Shown here: piece after piece, positions 8,667-17,092 of the stretch
How the letters are laid out: each line of letters opens with the position of its first letter
Position numbering within the stretch: the stretch's first letter is position 1
NCBI RefSeq assembly: GCF_003991425.1
Contig: NZ_CP034346.1
Coordinates: forward strand, 3,943,501 to 4,007,500
Length of the DNA stretch: 64,000 nt
Direction of reading: 5' to 3'
Origin: Paenibacillus lutimineralis
GTDB lineage: Bacteria; Bacillota; Bacilli; Paenibacillales; Paenibacillaceae
Made by a program: the position numbers and the translations under genes
Notes under the pieces: model-generated
Seen by the model: the letters and a program-made list of their open reading frames with translations, nothing else
What the model was told of the DNA's origin: nothing
The model's database searches: none

Positions 8667-9461
8667 CTATTCCATGAACCATTCATCCTCAAGCATTCTT
8701 ATTTTCTCGATCTTTTTCGCTTTGCCGGTGGCCTCGTCGATCTCGACGAACACAGCGTGGAAATGCCATTTTCCTTCACATACCTGGAATCGGACCGGCA
8801 ACTGCGTCGTGAACTTGCGAATAACCGCCGAACGCTCCATACCAAGCACCCCTTCACGTGATCCAACCATGCCGGAATCCGTCAAATAAGCGGTACCCTG
8901 CGGCAAAATAATATCGTCATTGCTCTGCACATGCGTATGTGTACCTACGACGAAGGAAGCTCTACCGTCTAAATACCAGCCCATAGCAATCTTCTCCGAT
9001 GTCGCTTCGGCGTGGAAATCAACCATAATGCATTTATGCTTCTTAGACAACTCAGCAATAATATCATCCGCAGCTCGGAACGGATCATCGATCGCCGGTA
9101 GGAACGTGCGGCCCATCAGGTTGACCACAGCCAGTTCCTTGCCATTCCCCTTAATGACGGTATGACCAATCCCAGGTGTCCCTGGCGGGAAGTTAGCCGG
9201 ACGAATCATCCGCGGCTCACGGTCAATAAAGTCGAATATCTCCTTGTTATCCCAAGTATGATTACCCATCGTCAAGCCGTGAATGCCTTGATCAAAAAAT
9301 TCCTTAGCAATCTTCTCCGTAATTCCGCGCCCAGATGCCGCATTCTCCCCATTCGCGATAATAACATGAGGGTTATATTTAGATTTTAAGCGAGGAAGTG
9401 ATTCCCGCACTGCTTTCCGACCTGTACTGCCAACAATATCTCCTATAAATAAAAGTTTAAT
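8667..9461 (-). CDS. ymdB: YmdB-type metallophosphoesterase (2',3'-cyclic nucleotide phosphodiesterase), ATT start
   Basis: A 264-residue calcineurin-like phosphoesterase; B. subtilis YmdB hydrolyses 2',3'-cNMPs and affects biofilm and motility decisions. Metal ligands are visible in FIGDIVGS, NGENAA, MGNHTWD, DFHAEATSEK and VGTHTHVQ. The first ligand (Asp in GDIVG) lies upstream of any ATG, GTG or TTG. The only start that keeps it is ATT 9461, giving KLLFIGDIVGS directly after and preceded by GGAGGAG with 7-bp spacing; this yields the same length (264) as B. subtilis YmdB. No in-frame ATG/GTG/TTG was found further upstream. It follows rny, as in Bacillus. Confidence 0.9.
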   Translation of the reverse strand: MKLLFIGDIVGSTGRKAVRESLPRLKSKYNPHVIIANGENAASGRGITEKIAKEFFDQGIHGLTMGNHTWDNKEIFDFIDREPRMIRPANFPPGTPGIGHTVIKGNGKELAVVNLMGRTFLPAIDDPFRAADDIIAELSKKHKCIMVDFHAEATSEKIAMGWYLDGRASFVVGTHTHVQSNDDIILPQGTAYLTDSGMVGSREGVLGMERSAVIRKFTTQLPVRFQVCEGKWHFHAVFVEIDEATGKAKKIEKIRMLEDEWFME

Positions 9462-9508
9462 GATGTCTCTCCTCCATTCCTTACACCGCTGTTTCTTAGT
9501 AGAACCTC

Positions 9509-9741
9509 TAACGAAACTAGATATCGCTATTCAGCCCATAATGGGCTCTGGAAATTTTAACGAAACTGGGTATCGTTATTTGGCCCAAATCGGGCTCCTG
9601 GAATTTTTAACGAAACTGGGTATCGCTATTTTTGCAAATGAGTGGTTAAAAGCAGGGATTTCTCCTGAATAACGATATGACGTATCGTTAGATTTTTTTT
9701 GCCACTGTTTTCAAGGAAATAACGATCTGTAATTTCGTTAG
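9509..9741. repeat. Array of five TAACGA-type palindromic repeats, 49-62 bp apart
   Basis: Units start at 9509, 9558, 9608, 9670 and 9720 (spacings 49, 50, 62, 50). Units 1-3 read TAACGAAACTgGgTATCGyTATT; unit 4 is a perfect inverted repeat TAACGATA-N5-TATCGTTA; unit 5 is TAACGA-N9-TCGTTA. The first two spacers each hold a GCCC...GGGC hairpin. A possible sixth half-unit begins at 9806. It occupies the gap between the rny terminator and the ymdB ribosome site. No coding potential; the 70-aa frame across it follows repeat sequence. Confidence 0.75.
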
Positions 9742-9849
9742 AAATTTCATAGACCTATCTATACATCGTGGCCACTCATCCATGAGTGCTGATGAGAAGT
9801 TTGCTTAACGAAAGTGGGCCGATTGAACTTCTATATAGAGCTTTCAATG

Positions 9850-9873
9850 AAAAAGCGGCCCACGAGGGGCCAC
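9850..9873 (-). terminator. Terminator of rny
   Basis: Minus-strand GTGGCCC-CTCGT-GGGCCGC stem followed by TTTTTC, 17 bp past the rny stop. Confidence 0.75.
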
Positions 9874-9889
9874 TTCATCAGCATAACCT

Positions 9890-11434
9890 TTACTTCGCAT
9901 ATTCAACCGCTCTCGTCTCACGAATGACCGTAACCTTGATGTGACCCGGATAATCCAGTTCACTCTCAATCTTCTTCGTAATGTCACGAGCCAGACGGAA
10001 CGCTTCGGCATCATCGATCTTCTCAGGCTGCACCATAACACGAACCTCGCGGCCTGCCTGAATTGCGAACGACTTCTCCACACCTTCGAACGATTCTGAG
10101 ATCTCTTCCAGTTTCTCCAAACGACGGATATAGGTTTCCAACGTTTCACGCCGAGCGCCAGGTCTAGCTGCCGACAATGCATCGGCCGCACCAACCAGCA
10201 TAGCGATAACCGAAGTAGCTTCACAATCTCCGTGGTGGGAAGCGATACTGTTGATAACAACCGGATGTTCCTTATACTTCTTCGCCAGTTCCACGCCGAT
10301 TTCGACATGAGATCCTTCCACTTCATGATCCAGCGCTTTCCCGATGTCATGCAACAATCCGGCACGTTTGGCGAGCGCAATATCCTCGCCTAACTCGGCG
10401 GCCATAAGCCCGGCCAAGTAAGCTACTTCCATCGAGTGCTTCAGCACGTTCTGACCATAGCTTGTCCGGAACTTGAGACGACCCAAAATCTTGATTAAAT
10501 CCGGGTGCAGCGCGTGAACACCAACCTCAAATGTCGCTTGTTCACCGTATTCACGAATTCTTTCGTCCACTTCACGACGTGATTTCTCAACCATCTCTTC
10601 GATCCGTGCTGGGTGAATTCGTCCGTCAGCTACCAGTTTCTCCAGCGCTGTGCGGGCAATTTCACGACGGATTGGATCAAAGCCTGACAGGATGACCGCT
10701 TCCGGCGTATCATCGATAATCAAGTCAATACCGGTCAACGTCTCCAGTGCTCTGATGTTACGGCCTTCACGTCCGATAATCCGACCCTTCATCTCTTCAT
10801 TCGGAAGAGCAACTACCGAGACAGTCGTCTCAGCAACGTGATCAGCAGCGCAACGCTGAATCGCTAGCGTAATGATTTCACGTGATTTCTTATCGGCCTC
10901 TTCCTTCGCCTGCAACTCAATGTCTTTAATCATTTGAGCCGTTTCATGGCGAACTTCCTGCTCGACATTATTAAGAATGATCGTGCGGGCGTCTTCCATG
11001 CTCAAATTGGAAATACGCTCAAGTTCCTGAACCTGACTCTTATAGAGCAGGTCGATCTGTTGCTGGGTTTCTTCAATTCTCTTCTCTTTGCCAGCTACTT
11101 GTTCTTCTTTACGTTCCAGTGATTCAATTTTTTTATCCAGCGACTCTTCTTTTTGCAACAATCGTCTTTCTTGTCGTTGAATTTCATTCCGACGTTCACG
11201 AATGTCTTTATCAGCCTCGGTTCTCAGTTTATGAATTTCGTCTTTAGCTTCCAGAACCGTTTCCTTTTTCAGTGCTTCTGCGTCTTTTTTTGCACTTTCC
11301 AAAATTTGACTTGCAGCTTGTTCCGCACTGGAAATTTTAGCCTCTGCAAGAGATTTGCGAATAAAATATCCGATCCCGAACCCAAAGAATAAAGCGGCGA
11401 CGGCAACGAGAATGATCCAGATTGATGTGGGCAT
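9890..11434 (-). CDS. rny: Ribonuclease Y
   Basis: A 514-residue membrane-anchored endoribonuclease that initiates bulk mRNA decay. Domains in order: one N-terminal transmembrane helix ([20 protein letters not shown]), a long charged coiled coil to about residue 200, a KH domain ([15 protein letters not shown]), and an HD domain with [14 protein letters not shown] and SIASHHGD. The start is ATG 11434 (MPTSIWI) with GGGGAGGTG 6 bp upstream, not the GTG-type extension to 11467. It has its own sigma-A promoter about 240 bp upstream and its own terminator. Confidence 0.97.
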   Translation of the reverse strand: MPTSIWIILVAVAALFFGFGIGYFIRKSLAEAKISSAEQAASQILESAKKDAEALKKETVLEAKDEIHKLRTEADKDIRERRNEIQRQERRLLQKEESLDKKIESLERKEEQVAGKEKRIEETQQQIDLLYKSQVQELERISNLSMEDARTIILNNVEQEVRHETAQMIKDIELQAKEEADKKSREIITLAIQRCAADHVAETTVSVVALPNEEMKGRIIGREGRNIRALETLTGIDLIIDDTPEAVILSGFDPIRREIARTALEKLVADGRIHPARIEEMVEKSRREVDERIREYGEQATFEVGVHALHPDLIKILGRLKFRTSYGQNVLKHSMEVAYLAGLMAAELGEDIALAKRAGLLHDIGKALDHEVEGSHVEIGVELAKKYKEHPVVINSIASHHGDCEATSVIAMLVGAADALSAARPGARRETLETYIRRLEKLEEISESFEGVEKSFAIQAGREVRVMVQPEKIDDAEAFRLARDITKKIESELDYPGHIKVTVIRETRAVEYAK

Positions 11435-11671
11435 CTGTTCACCTCCCCGCTGTTTCCTCCAAGGCATTCCCTGGGATGCTTGTTAGTTTTCATTTTTCAT
11501 TCATCATCATACAAAGAATCGATTTCTTGCCGATTCAGACAGGCTATCACGCCAAATCAGCATGAATATTCCGTTAAAATGCCGGAATCTTGGCCCCATG
11601 ATTGCGAATAGAATCTAGTTAGATCCATCATTTGGAAGGAATAAGGATCCACATGATATAGATTCATGACC

Positions 11672-11701
11672 ATTTTATTATTTAATGAAAGAAATTGTCA
11701 A
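11672..11701 (-). promoter_or_regulatory. Sigma-A promoter of rny
   Basis: Minus-strand TTGACA, 18 bp, TAAAAT. It lies in the 315-bp gap between recX and rny (11435-11749) and gives a 5' leader of about 230 nt. I see no further gene or strong hairpin in that gap. Confidence 0.6.
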
Positions 11702-11749
11702 GCAAAGGACATGATTGTACAATCTTTGTCTCTCTATACCACTATGAAT

Positions 11750-12607
11750 CTATAAGTCTTCCCACTCATCCCTGTCTTCTATACCATCTTTTTGAATCAG
11801 CTCACGGAGTACCTTACCAGCGAGCTGGCCGGAGAAGCCCCTCCGCATCAAGAATGCGCCTATCTTACGCTTCTTGTCCGCCGTCTCTCCGGACGTAGTC
11901 CGCCATTTACGCTGCGCGAGCTGCATGGCGCTGTCATACTCATCGTCTTCACTGACCTGCCCAAGTGCCTCTTCAATCAGAGGCTTGGAAATGCCCTTCT
12001 GACGAAGTTCATATCTGATCCATGCCTTACCCTTCCCACGACTGCGAAGACGTTGTCCTGCCCATTCCTGGGCGTATGCGGCGTCATTAATCCAACGCTC
12101 CTGGATCAACCGTTCGATCACTTCACTAATCGTCTCCTCGCTCCACCCCTTCTCCTTAAGTCGAGTAGCGATTTCAAAGGAAGTCCGCGGTTTGCGGCTG
12201 AGATACTTCAATGCTTCTCCATATCCCCGTTGCCGTTCGTCGGCAATAACGATCTCTTCCAATTCATGTTTGGTAAATACGGCGCCCTTCATCATGCGAT
12301 ACTTGACCATAACATCTTCATGCACTTCCACCTGGAAAGGGCCGAAGTAAATGCGATATCGGAATTTTGGCGATTTCAGCAACTGCACCGATGTAATGGT
12401 CAGCTCTTCATCCTCAGGGAAAACAGACAGATCATTGCCCTCTGCTTCCACCGGGCTTGCCGCTCCCCGTTCCTGCTCTTCATCCTTATATGAACGGCGA
12501 TTCTCCCATGAGCCGGGATCAGAAATGTCGATAATTTCGTCCTTCTCACTATCCTTGCCCGCTCCTGTATACGGTTTGGATCTATGCTTCCCAAATCGTT
12601 GCTCCAC
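11750..12607 (-). CDS. recX: Regulatory protein RecX
   Basis: A 285-residue RecA modulator. The first 65 residues are a charged, low-complexity extension (EKDEIIDISDPGSWENRRSY, then acidic); the three-helix RecX repeats follow, e.g. EALKYLSRKPRTSFEIATRL and KGWSEETISEVIERLIQERW, and the last repeat ends GRGFSGQLAGKVL-like (RRGFSGQLAGKVL). B. subtilis RecX is of similar length. Start at GTG 12607 with AAAGGAG 10 bp upstream. It lies directly after recA, separated by a hairpin that may reduce readthrough, so recX would be a minor part of the recA transcript. Confidence 0.9.
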   Translation of the reverse strand: MEQRFGKHRSKPYTGAGKDSEKDEIIDISDPGSWENRRSYKDEEQERGAASPVEAEGNDLSVFPEDEELTITSVQLLKSPKFRYRIYFGPFQVEVHEDVMVKYRMMKGAVFTKHELEEIVIADERQRGYGEALKYLSRKPRTSFEIATRLKEKGWSEETISEVIERLIQERWINDAAYAQEWAGQRLRSRGKGKAWIRYELRQKGISKPLIEEALGQVSEDDEYDSAMQLAQRKWRTTSGETADKKRKIGAFLMRRGFSGQLAGKVLRELIQKDGIEDRDEWEDL

Positions 12608-12633
12608 CAGGTTTACGCTCCTTTATTAGACAA

Positions 12634-12676
12634 GAGCGCCCTGTCCGAACCAGTTATTACTGGCGGCAGAGCGCTC
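12634..12676 (-). terminator. Hairpin between recA and recX
   Basis: GAGCGCTCTG pairs with CAGGGCGCTC around a 23-nt loop. The following T-run is weak (TTGTCTAAT), so it may be an attenuator rather than a full terminator. Confidence 0.5.
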
Positions 12677-12687
12677 CCAAATCATTA

Positions 12688-13749
12688 TTATTCTTCTTCG
12701 AAAAGTGCCTGCTCTTCTTTAGCATCTTTCTCTTGATCGCTCTCAGACGGTGGTGCGACTGTAGTCGTCAGGTTGCTGTTCTCGCGGATCTTCTGCTCAA
12801 TCGTATTTGAAATCTCCGGATGCTCTTTCAAATACTGCTTCGCATTCTCACGTCCCTGACCGAGTCGCTCGCCAGCGAAAGAGTACCAAGCGCCGCTCTT
12901 ATCAACAATATCCTGCTCAACGCCGATATCGATAATGCTGCCTTCCTTGGAGATCCCTTCACCATACATAATATCAATCTCAGCCTGTTTGAACGGCGGA
13001 GCTACCTTATTCTTCACAACTTTGATTCGAGTCCGGTTACCGACCATATCATTACCCATCTTGATCGTCTCTACCCGGCGAACATCAAGCCGAACTGTCG
13101 AGTAGAACTTGAGTGCTCGTCCACCTGGAGTTGTCTCCGGATTACCGAACATTACGCCCACTTTCTCACGAAGCTGGTTAATGAAGATGGCAATCGTCTT
13201 GGATTTACTGATTGCACCTGACAATTTACGTAGTGCCTGGGACATCAGACGAGCCTGCAAGCCGACATGAGAGTCACCCATCTCCCCTTCGATCTCAGCC
13301 TTAGGTACCAATGCTGCTACAGAGTCTATAACAATAACGTCTACCGCACCGCTACGAACAAGCGCTTCGGCGATTTCCAGTGCCTGCTCACCTGTGTCCG
13401 GCTGGGACAATAGTAACTCATCAATATTTACACCTAGCTTGCTTGCATAAGAAGGGTCAAGCGCATGTTCCGCATCGATAAATGCAGCTTGTCCACCGAT
13501 CTTCTGAACTTCCGCAATTGCATGCAAAGCTACCGTCGTCTTACCAGAAGATTCCGGTCCGTATACTTCAATAATTCTTCCACGAGGCAACCCCCCGGTT
13601 CCAAGCGCGATATCCAATGCTATCGATCCACTGGGTACAATTTCCACCTGCATATGTGTGGATTCTCCCAACTTCATGATCGAACCTTTTCCGAATTGTT
13701 TTTCTATTTGACGAAGCGCCATTTCCAGCGCAGCACGGCGGTCTGACAA
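12688..13749 (-). CDS. recA: Recombinase RecA
   Basis: A 353-residue ATP-dependent strand-exchange protein and LexA co-protease. Walker [10 protein letters not shown], Walker [22 protein letters not shown]2 loop region [19 protein letters not shown], and an acidic C-terminal tail ([14 protein letters not shown]). Translation starts at TTG 13749 with GAAGGATG upstream, giving [12 protein letters not shown]. It has a near-consensus promoter and a LexA-type box upstream, so SOS control is expected. cinA lies upstream but is separated by 1.3 kb of repeats and by its own terminator. Confidence 0.99.
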   Translation of the reverse strand: MSDRRAALEMALRQIEKQFGKGSIMKLGESTHMQVEIVPSGSIALDIALGTGGLPRGRIIEVYGPESSGKTTVALHAIAEVQKIGGQAAFIDAEHALDPSYASKLGVNIDELLLSQPDTGEQALEIAEALVRSGAVDVIVIDSVAALVPKAEIEGEMGDSHVGLQARLMSQALRKLSGAISKSKTIAIFINQLREKVGVMFGNPETTPGGRALKFYSTVRLDVRRVETIKMGNDMVGNRTRIKVVKNKVAPPFKQAEIDIMYGEGISKEGSIIDIGVEQDIVDKSGAWYSFAGERLGQGRENAKQYLKEHPEISNTIEQKIRENSNLTTTVAPPSESDQEKDAKEEQALFEEE

Positions 13750-13842
13750 TCAGCTCACATCCTTCTCATTGATTAGAAATTTACACAAATTTGATTAAAA
13801 ACAAATTAGTTAAATAAGAAAGTCGATTTCTTTTATACAACA

Positions 13843-13871
13843 ATTGTACCTTGTTTTGAAACGTTTGCCAA
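13843..13871 (-). promoter_or_regulatory. Sigma-A promoter of recA
   Basis: Minus-strand TTGGCA (13866-13871), 17 bp, TACAAT (13843-13848). Predicted transcript start is about 85 bp before the TTG start. Confidence 0.8.
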
Positions 13872-13880
13872 GCATTTTTT

Positions 13881-13894
13881 CGAACATACATTCG
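13881..13894. promoter_or_regulatory. LexA (DinR) operator of recA
   Basis: Minus-strand CGAATGTATGTTCG matches the Bacillus SOS box CGAACRNRYGTTCG with one change. It ends 10 bp upstream of the recA -35. Confidence 0.8.
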
Positions 13895-13899
13895 GTATC

Positions 13900-14227
13900 T
13901 CAACCCACCCAAACCCTCCCTTACCGTAAGGGAGGGCTCCAAAGGGCCTGCCGCCCTCTGGACTCCTGCAAACTGGACTAACGGGTAGGATAGGCTTAGG
14001 CGCTCCCTAGCCGCTCTCCCCTTTGGGGAGAGCTCTACTTTGGCACGTGGAACGCTTTTCCCCCTTCGGGTACGTCTTACTTTTGGATCTACTTAGTTGC
14101 CTTGGCTGGGGAGTTCTGCTGCTTTCGGCGCACCCGGGTATGCTGCCTGCGATCAGCGCTTTCCTCCCTACGGGCACTCTTTACTTTTCCAGCTCCTGCT
14201 CTTGGGTGCTATGTTGGAGTGCTAATG
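13900..14227. other. GC-rich non-coding segment between recA and the 121-bp repeats
   Basis: Holds a perfect CCCTCCCTTAC/GTAAGGGAGGG hairpin (about 13913-13936) and degenerate copies of the CTCTCCC...GGGA...CTCTAC motif of the repeat array that follows, e.g. near 14014 and 14160. No ribosome site or family-like protein is seen; open frames here are by-products of the repeats. Confidence 0.5.
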
Positions 14228-14612
14228 GCGCTCTCCCTTCGGGAATCGCTCTACTTCGGCGCTGTGCGGTACTCCATTGTGTTGTTCGTGGCTTCGCCTC
14301 ACTCACTTCCTTGAATACGCTTATGAGTTACTACGAGAACTTGATCGACGCTCTCCCTTCGGGAATCGCTCTCCTTGGGCGGCGTGCGTTGCTACCATAG
14401 TGGCGATCGCGGCTTCGCTTATCTCACTTTCTTGAATATGCTTATGAGTTACTACGAGAGCTTGGCCGACGCTCTCCCTTCGGGAATCGCTCTACTTCGG
14501 CGCTATGCAGTACTTCCATTGCAATTGAATACACTTATGAGTTACTGCGAGAACTTGACCGGCGCTCTCCCTTTGGGAATCGGCTCTACTTTGGGCGGTG
14601 TGCGGTACTCCA
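14228..14612. repeat. Direct repeat array, 120-121 bp unit, 3-4 copies
   Basis: The motif GCTCTCCCTTCGGGAATCGC followed by TCTACTTCGGCG starts at 14230, 14350, 14471 and 14564 (spacings 120, 121, 93; the third unit lacks about 27 bp). Between motifs runs a shared CTTGAATAcGCTTATGAGTT ACTACGAGAACTTG segment. Two UUCG-type mini-hairpins (CCCTTCGGGA; TACTTCGGCG) lie in each copy. GC-rich compared with the flanking repeats. Not recognised as any named element. Confidence 0.75.
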
Positions 14613-14637
14613 AAACACTAATTAGCTGGCATAGACA

Positions 14638-14850
14638 TAAAAAGATGCAAATATCCAGGCTTTTTATTCGAAAATGCCCTGTTCAAAATAAATTCCTGCA
14701 AAAATGCAGGCTTTTCGTCTGTTTTTCCTGTAATGGAGCTGGAATTGGGAAAATAACTGCATTAATGCAGGCTTTCCTTATTCCGTTGGGCTGAACGGTG
14801 TAAATAACTGCATTTTTGCAGTTTTTTCCGACTGTAACTACCTGCACCTA
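14638..14850. repeat. Array of four or five CTGCA/TGCAG palindromes, 51-65 bp apart
   Basis: Units start near 14638 (degenerate), 14689 (TAAATTCCTGCAAAAATGCAGG), 14754 (TAACTGCATTAATGCAGG), 14815 (TAACTGCATTTTTGCAG) and about 14835 (a half-unit). Each of the middle three is a perfect palindrome, begins TAA, and is followed by a pyrimidine-rich spacer. The layout copies the TAACGA array at 9509-9741 with a different core. From 14850 to 15000 I see nothing further. Confidence 0.7.
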
Positions 14851-15004
14851 ATGGACGTACCCGGTTCATTTCTCTGTCCTAACCCAAACCAAACCAATAT
14901 TACTTATGTCAATGTGCTACATTCGCCACATCTTTAACGATCACCTTCGTTCTCCACTCAGCCCAGCAGCGATCTAAAGCCTCCTCTCCCCTTAATAATC
15001 ACGC

Positions 15005-15052
15005 AAAAAAAGAACCGTAGCAGCAACTTGAAGCAAGTTTGGCTACGGTTCT
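15005..15052 (-). terminator. Terminator of cinA
   Basis: Minus-strand AGAACCGTAGC / GCTACGGTTCT stem with an inner AACTTG-type stem, then TTTTTTT. It lies about 45 bp past the cinA stop. Confidence 0.85.
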
Positions 15053-15095
15053 TCCGTAATTCGATTATATCCAATATTTAGGAATCGGGCAATGT

Positions 15096-16367
15096 TTATT
15101 TGCCGGCTTGGTTCTCGTTCCGTTTAAGCTGCTTCCAGAGATGGTAGAGAACCGTCTTGGTGGAGCGCAGGCGGATGGTGTTGCGGTTGCCTTTAAGATG
15201 GAGTTCGTGCACCTCGGTATCGCCATCGCGGCGAGAGATCGCGATATAGACCAGACCTACCGGCTTGCGCTCGGAATAGGCGGGGCCAGCTACACCGGTA
15301 ACGGCGAGGCCGAAATCGGTATCCACGATCATCCGTACTTGTTCGGCTAGCACCTTCGCTGTCTCAGCGCTAACGGCTCCGGGCGCGTTCTCGCCCTCTA
15401 ACAGATCATGAGGTACGTTAAGCAGCTTCTCTTTCATTGCATTGGAATAGCAGACGATACCGCCGAGGAAGACAGTGGCGCTGCCAGGGATCGTCGTGAT
15501 CGTCTGCATCAGCATGCCTCCTGTGCAGCTCTCCGCACAACTAACGGTAAGGCCCTGCTCCGTCATCATATCAACGATGGTCTTCTCGATCGGCACATCC
15601 TCATTCGCATAGAAATGCTCCGACAAGCGAGAAGCAATCTGCTCCTCCATCACATCCAGTTTGCTCGAAGCCGCGCTCTGGCTGTTCGCCTTCGTCGAGA
15701 TGCGAATCGTAACTTCGCTCTCCTTGGCATAAGGAGCTATGGTAGGATCGGTTTGACTCTCGATCAGATCAAGCAGCTTCGTCTCCAGCGCTGATTCACC
15801 GATACCAGCGAATTTGAGCATCCGTGAATAGATCGGAGATTCATTCGTCAACACATGCTGCATAATCCAAGGTTTAACCTGTTGTTTGAACATCGGCTTC
15901 ATCTCGTTAGGCGGCCCAGGTAGTAAAATATAAGATTTCCCGCCCTCAGCGATGGCATTTCCGACAGCAAGACCCGTTTCATTGGCCAGCGGAGTTGCTC
16001 CGTCTATGGACAGAGCCTGCCTACGATTATTTTCCGTCATCGGTACGTTCCGGTCCTTGAAGAACCGTTCTATATTATCCATTGCCATCCGGTCGATATG
16101 TAATGATCTGTCCAGCACTTCGGCCACTACATCCTTCGTTAGATCATCCTGAGTGGGACCGAGACCCCCAGTAAAGATCAATACGTCCGCCCGCCCTGCG
16201 GCTAGCTGAATCGCTTGCTTAAGCCGGGATGTATTATCGCCCACTACTGTCTGGAAATAGACATCAATCCCTAGCGAGGCCAGCTCCTGAGACAAATATT
16301 GGGCATTGGAATTGACGATTTGTCCCAGCAACAGTTCCGTTCCTACGGCAACAATTTCCGCTTTCAT
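15096..16367 (-). CDS. cinA: CinA family protein (ADP-ribose pyrophosphatase / NMN amidohydrolase type)
   Basis: A 423-residue competence/damage-inducible protein. The N-terminal MoaB/MogA-like domain has VGTELLLGQIVNSNAQYLS, FTGGLGPTQDDLTKDVVAE and LLPGPPNEMKPMF. The C-terminal PncC-like nicotinamide-nucleotide amidohydrolase domain has SCAESCTGGMLMQTITTIPGSA-type sequence and GVAGPA. Both domains are complete. ATG 16367 has AAAGGGAGAAATG upstream. In Bacillus cinA is cotranscribed with recA; here a terminator and 1.2 kb of repeats separate them, so the link is probably lost. Confidence 0.95.
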   Translation of the reverse strand: MKAEIVAVGTELLLGQIVNSNAQYLSQELASLGIDVYFQTVVGDNTSRLKQAIQLAAGRADVLIFTGGLGPTQDDLTKDVVAEVLDRSLHIDRMAMDNIERFFKDRNVPMTENNRRQALSIDGATPLANETGLAVGNAIAEGGKSYILLPGPPNEMKPMFKQQVKPWIMQHVLTNESPIYSRMLKFAGIGESALETKLLDLIESQTDPTIAPYAKESEVTIRISTKANSQSAASSKLDVMEEQIASRLSEHFYANEDVPIEKTIVDMMTEQGLTVSCAESCTGGMLMQTITTIPGSATVFLGGIVCYSNAMKEKLLNVPHDLLEGENAPGAVSAETAKVLAEQVRMIVDTDFGLAVTGVAGPAYSERKPVGLVYIAISRRDGDTEVHELHLKGNRNTIRLRSTKTVLYHLWKQLKRNENQAGK

Positions 16368-16387
16368 TCAAGTCATTTCTCCCTTTT

Positions 16388-16415
16388 AGAGATTGTTCAA
16401 AGAGTACTTGAACAC
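16388..16415. repeat. Possible end-to-end vestige of the GTTCAAAAAGTC repeat
   Basis: AGAGATTGTTCAAAGAGTAC then TTGAACACAT looks like a left end joined to a right end, as in copy E at 47538-47573. Very short, so chance is possible. Confidence 0.25.
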
Positions 16416-16504
16416 ATAGCTATAACTAAGCTACGTTCTCGATGTTGTATCTTTCTCCAATTGGATAAGAGGTATTATAACCCCAACAACGTTTCCATTA
16501 ACGA

Positions 16505-17092
16505 TCACATTTTTGAGAAGTTCAGTACATGCTTGTTCTTGACAAAATAATCAACTCCGGAATACACCGTAATGATTGTCGCAAGCCAAATCATAATGTC
16601 CGCAAACGGAAATCCGATCCATTCAAACGGGAAATTGTTAAGCAGCAAGGCAGAGATTGCAATAATCTGCGTAATTGTCTTCGCTTTACCCCAATTGCTG
16701 GCAGCAATCACCGAACCTTCTAGCAAAGCGATCTCACGCAAACCCGTGACTGCGAACTCACGGCTGATAATAATAACGACCACCCATCCGTTCACCTTAT
16801 CGAGGGCTACGAGCGATATTAACGCAGCCGCTACAAGCAGCTTGTCAGCAAGAGGATCAAGTAGCTTACCAAGATTAGTGACGAGATTGCGTTTACGAGC
16901 AATATGACCATCGATACCATCTGTGCTCGCGGCAATAATGAACAGAATTGCGGCAATCAGATGATTCACAGACAGTGAATAGCTCCCCAGAGTCAATTCA
17001 TGAGACCACCACTCAAAATCGAACAGCAAGAACACTAACATCAGCGGAATCATGAAAATACGCGCTAAAGTGATACGATTGGGCAGATTCAA
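16505..17092 (-). CDS. pgsA: CDP-diacylglycerol--glycerol-3-phosphate 3-phosphatidyltransferase
   Basis: A 195-residue integral membrane enzyme that makes phosphatidylglycerol phosphate, the first committed step to PG and cardiolipin. The CDP-alcohol phosphotransferase motif DG-x2-AR-x8-G-x3-D-x3-D is seen as DGIDGHIARKRN followed by GKLLDPLADK. Several hydrophobic helices span the rest. It starts at TTG 17092, overlapping the rimO stop by 4 bp (TTGA), with GGGGAGGG upstream, so it is coupled to rimO. The stop is followed by a 137-bp gap before cinA. Confidence 0.95.
   Translation of the reverse strand: MNLPNRITLARIFMIPLMLVFLLFDFEWWSHELTLGSYSLSVNHLIAAILFIIAASTDGIDGHIARKRNLVTNLGKLLDPLADKLLVAAALISLVALDKVNGWVVVIIISREFAVTGLREIALLEGSVIAASNWGKAKTITQIIAISALLLNNFPFEWIGFPFADIMIWLATIITVYSGVDYFVKNKHVLNFSKM

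Noticed and set aside
9509..9741. CRISPR array
   Set aside because: Units are only about 20 bp, vary strongly between copies, and have no leader or cas genes; the spacing near 50 bp is from unit start to unit start.
14023..14794. Plus-strand reading frames of 70-139 residues between recA and cinA
   Set aside because: They follow the 120-bp repeats, have no ribosome site or family-like sequence, and contain the same peptides repeated in step with the DNA unit.
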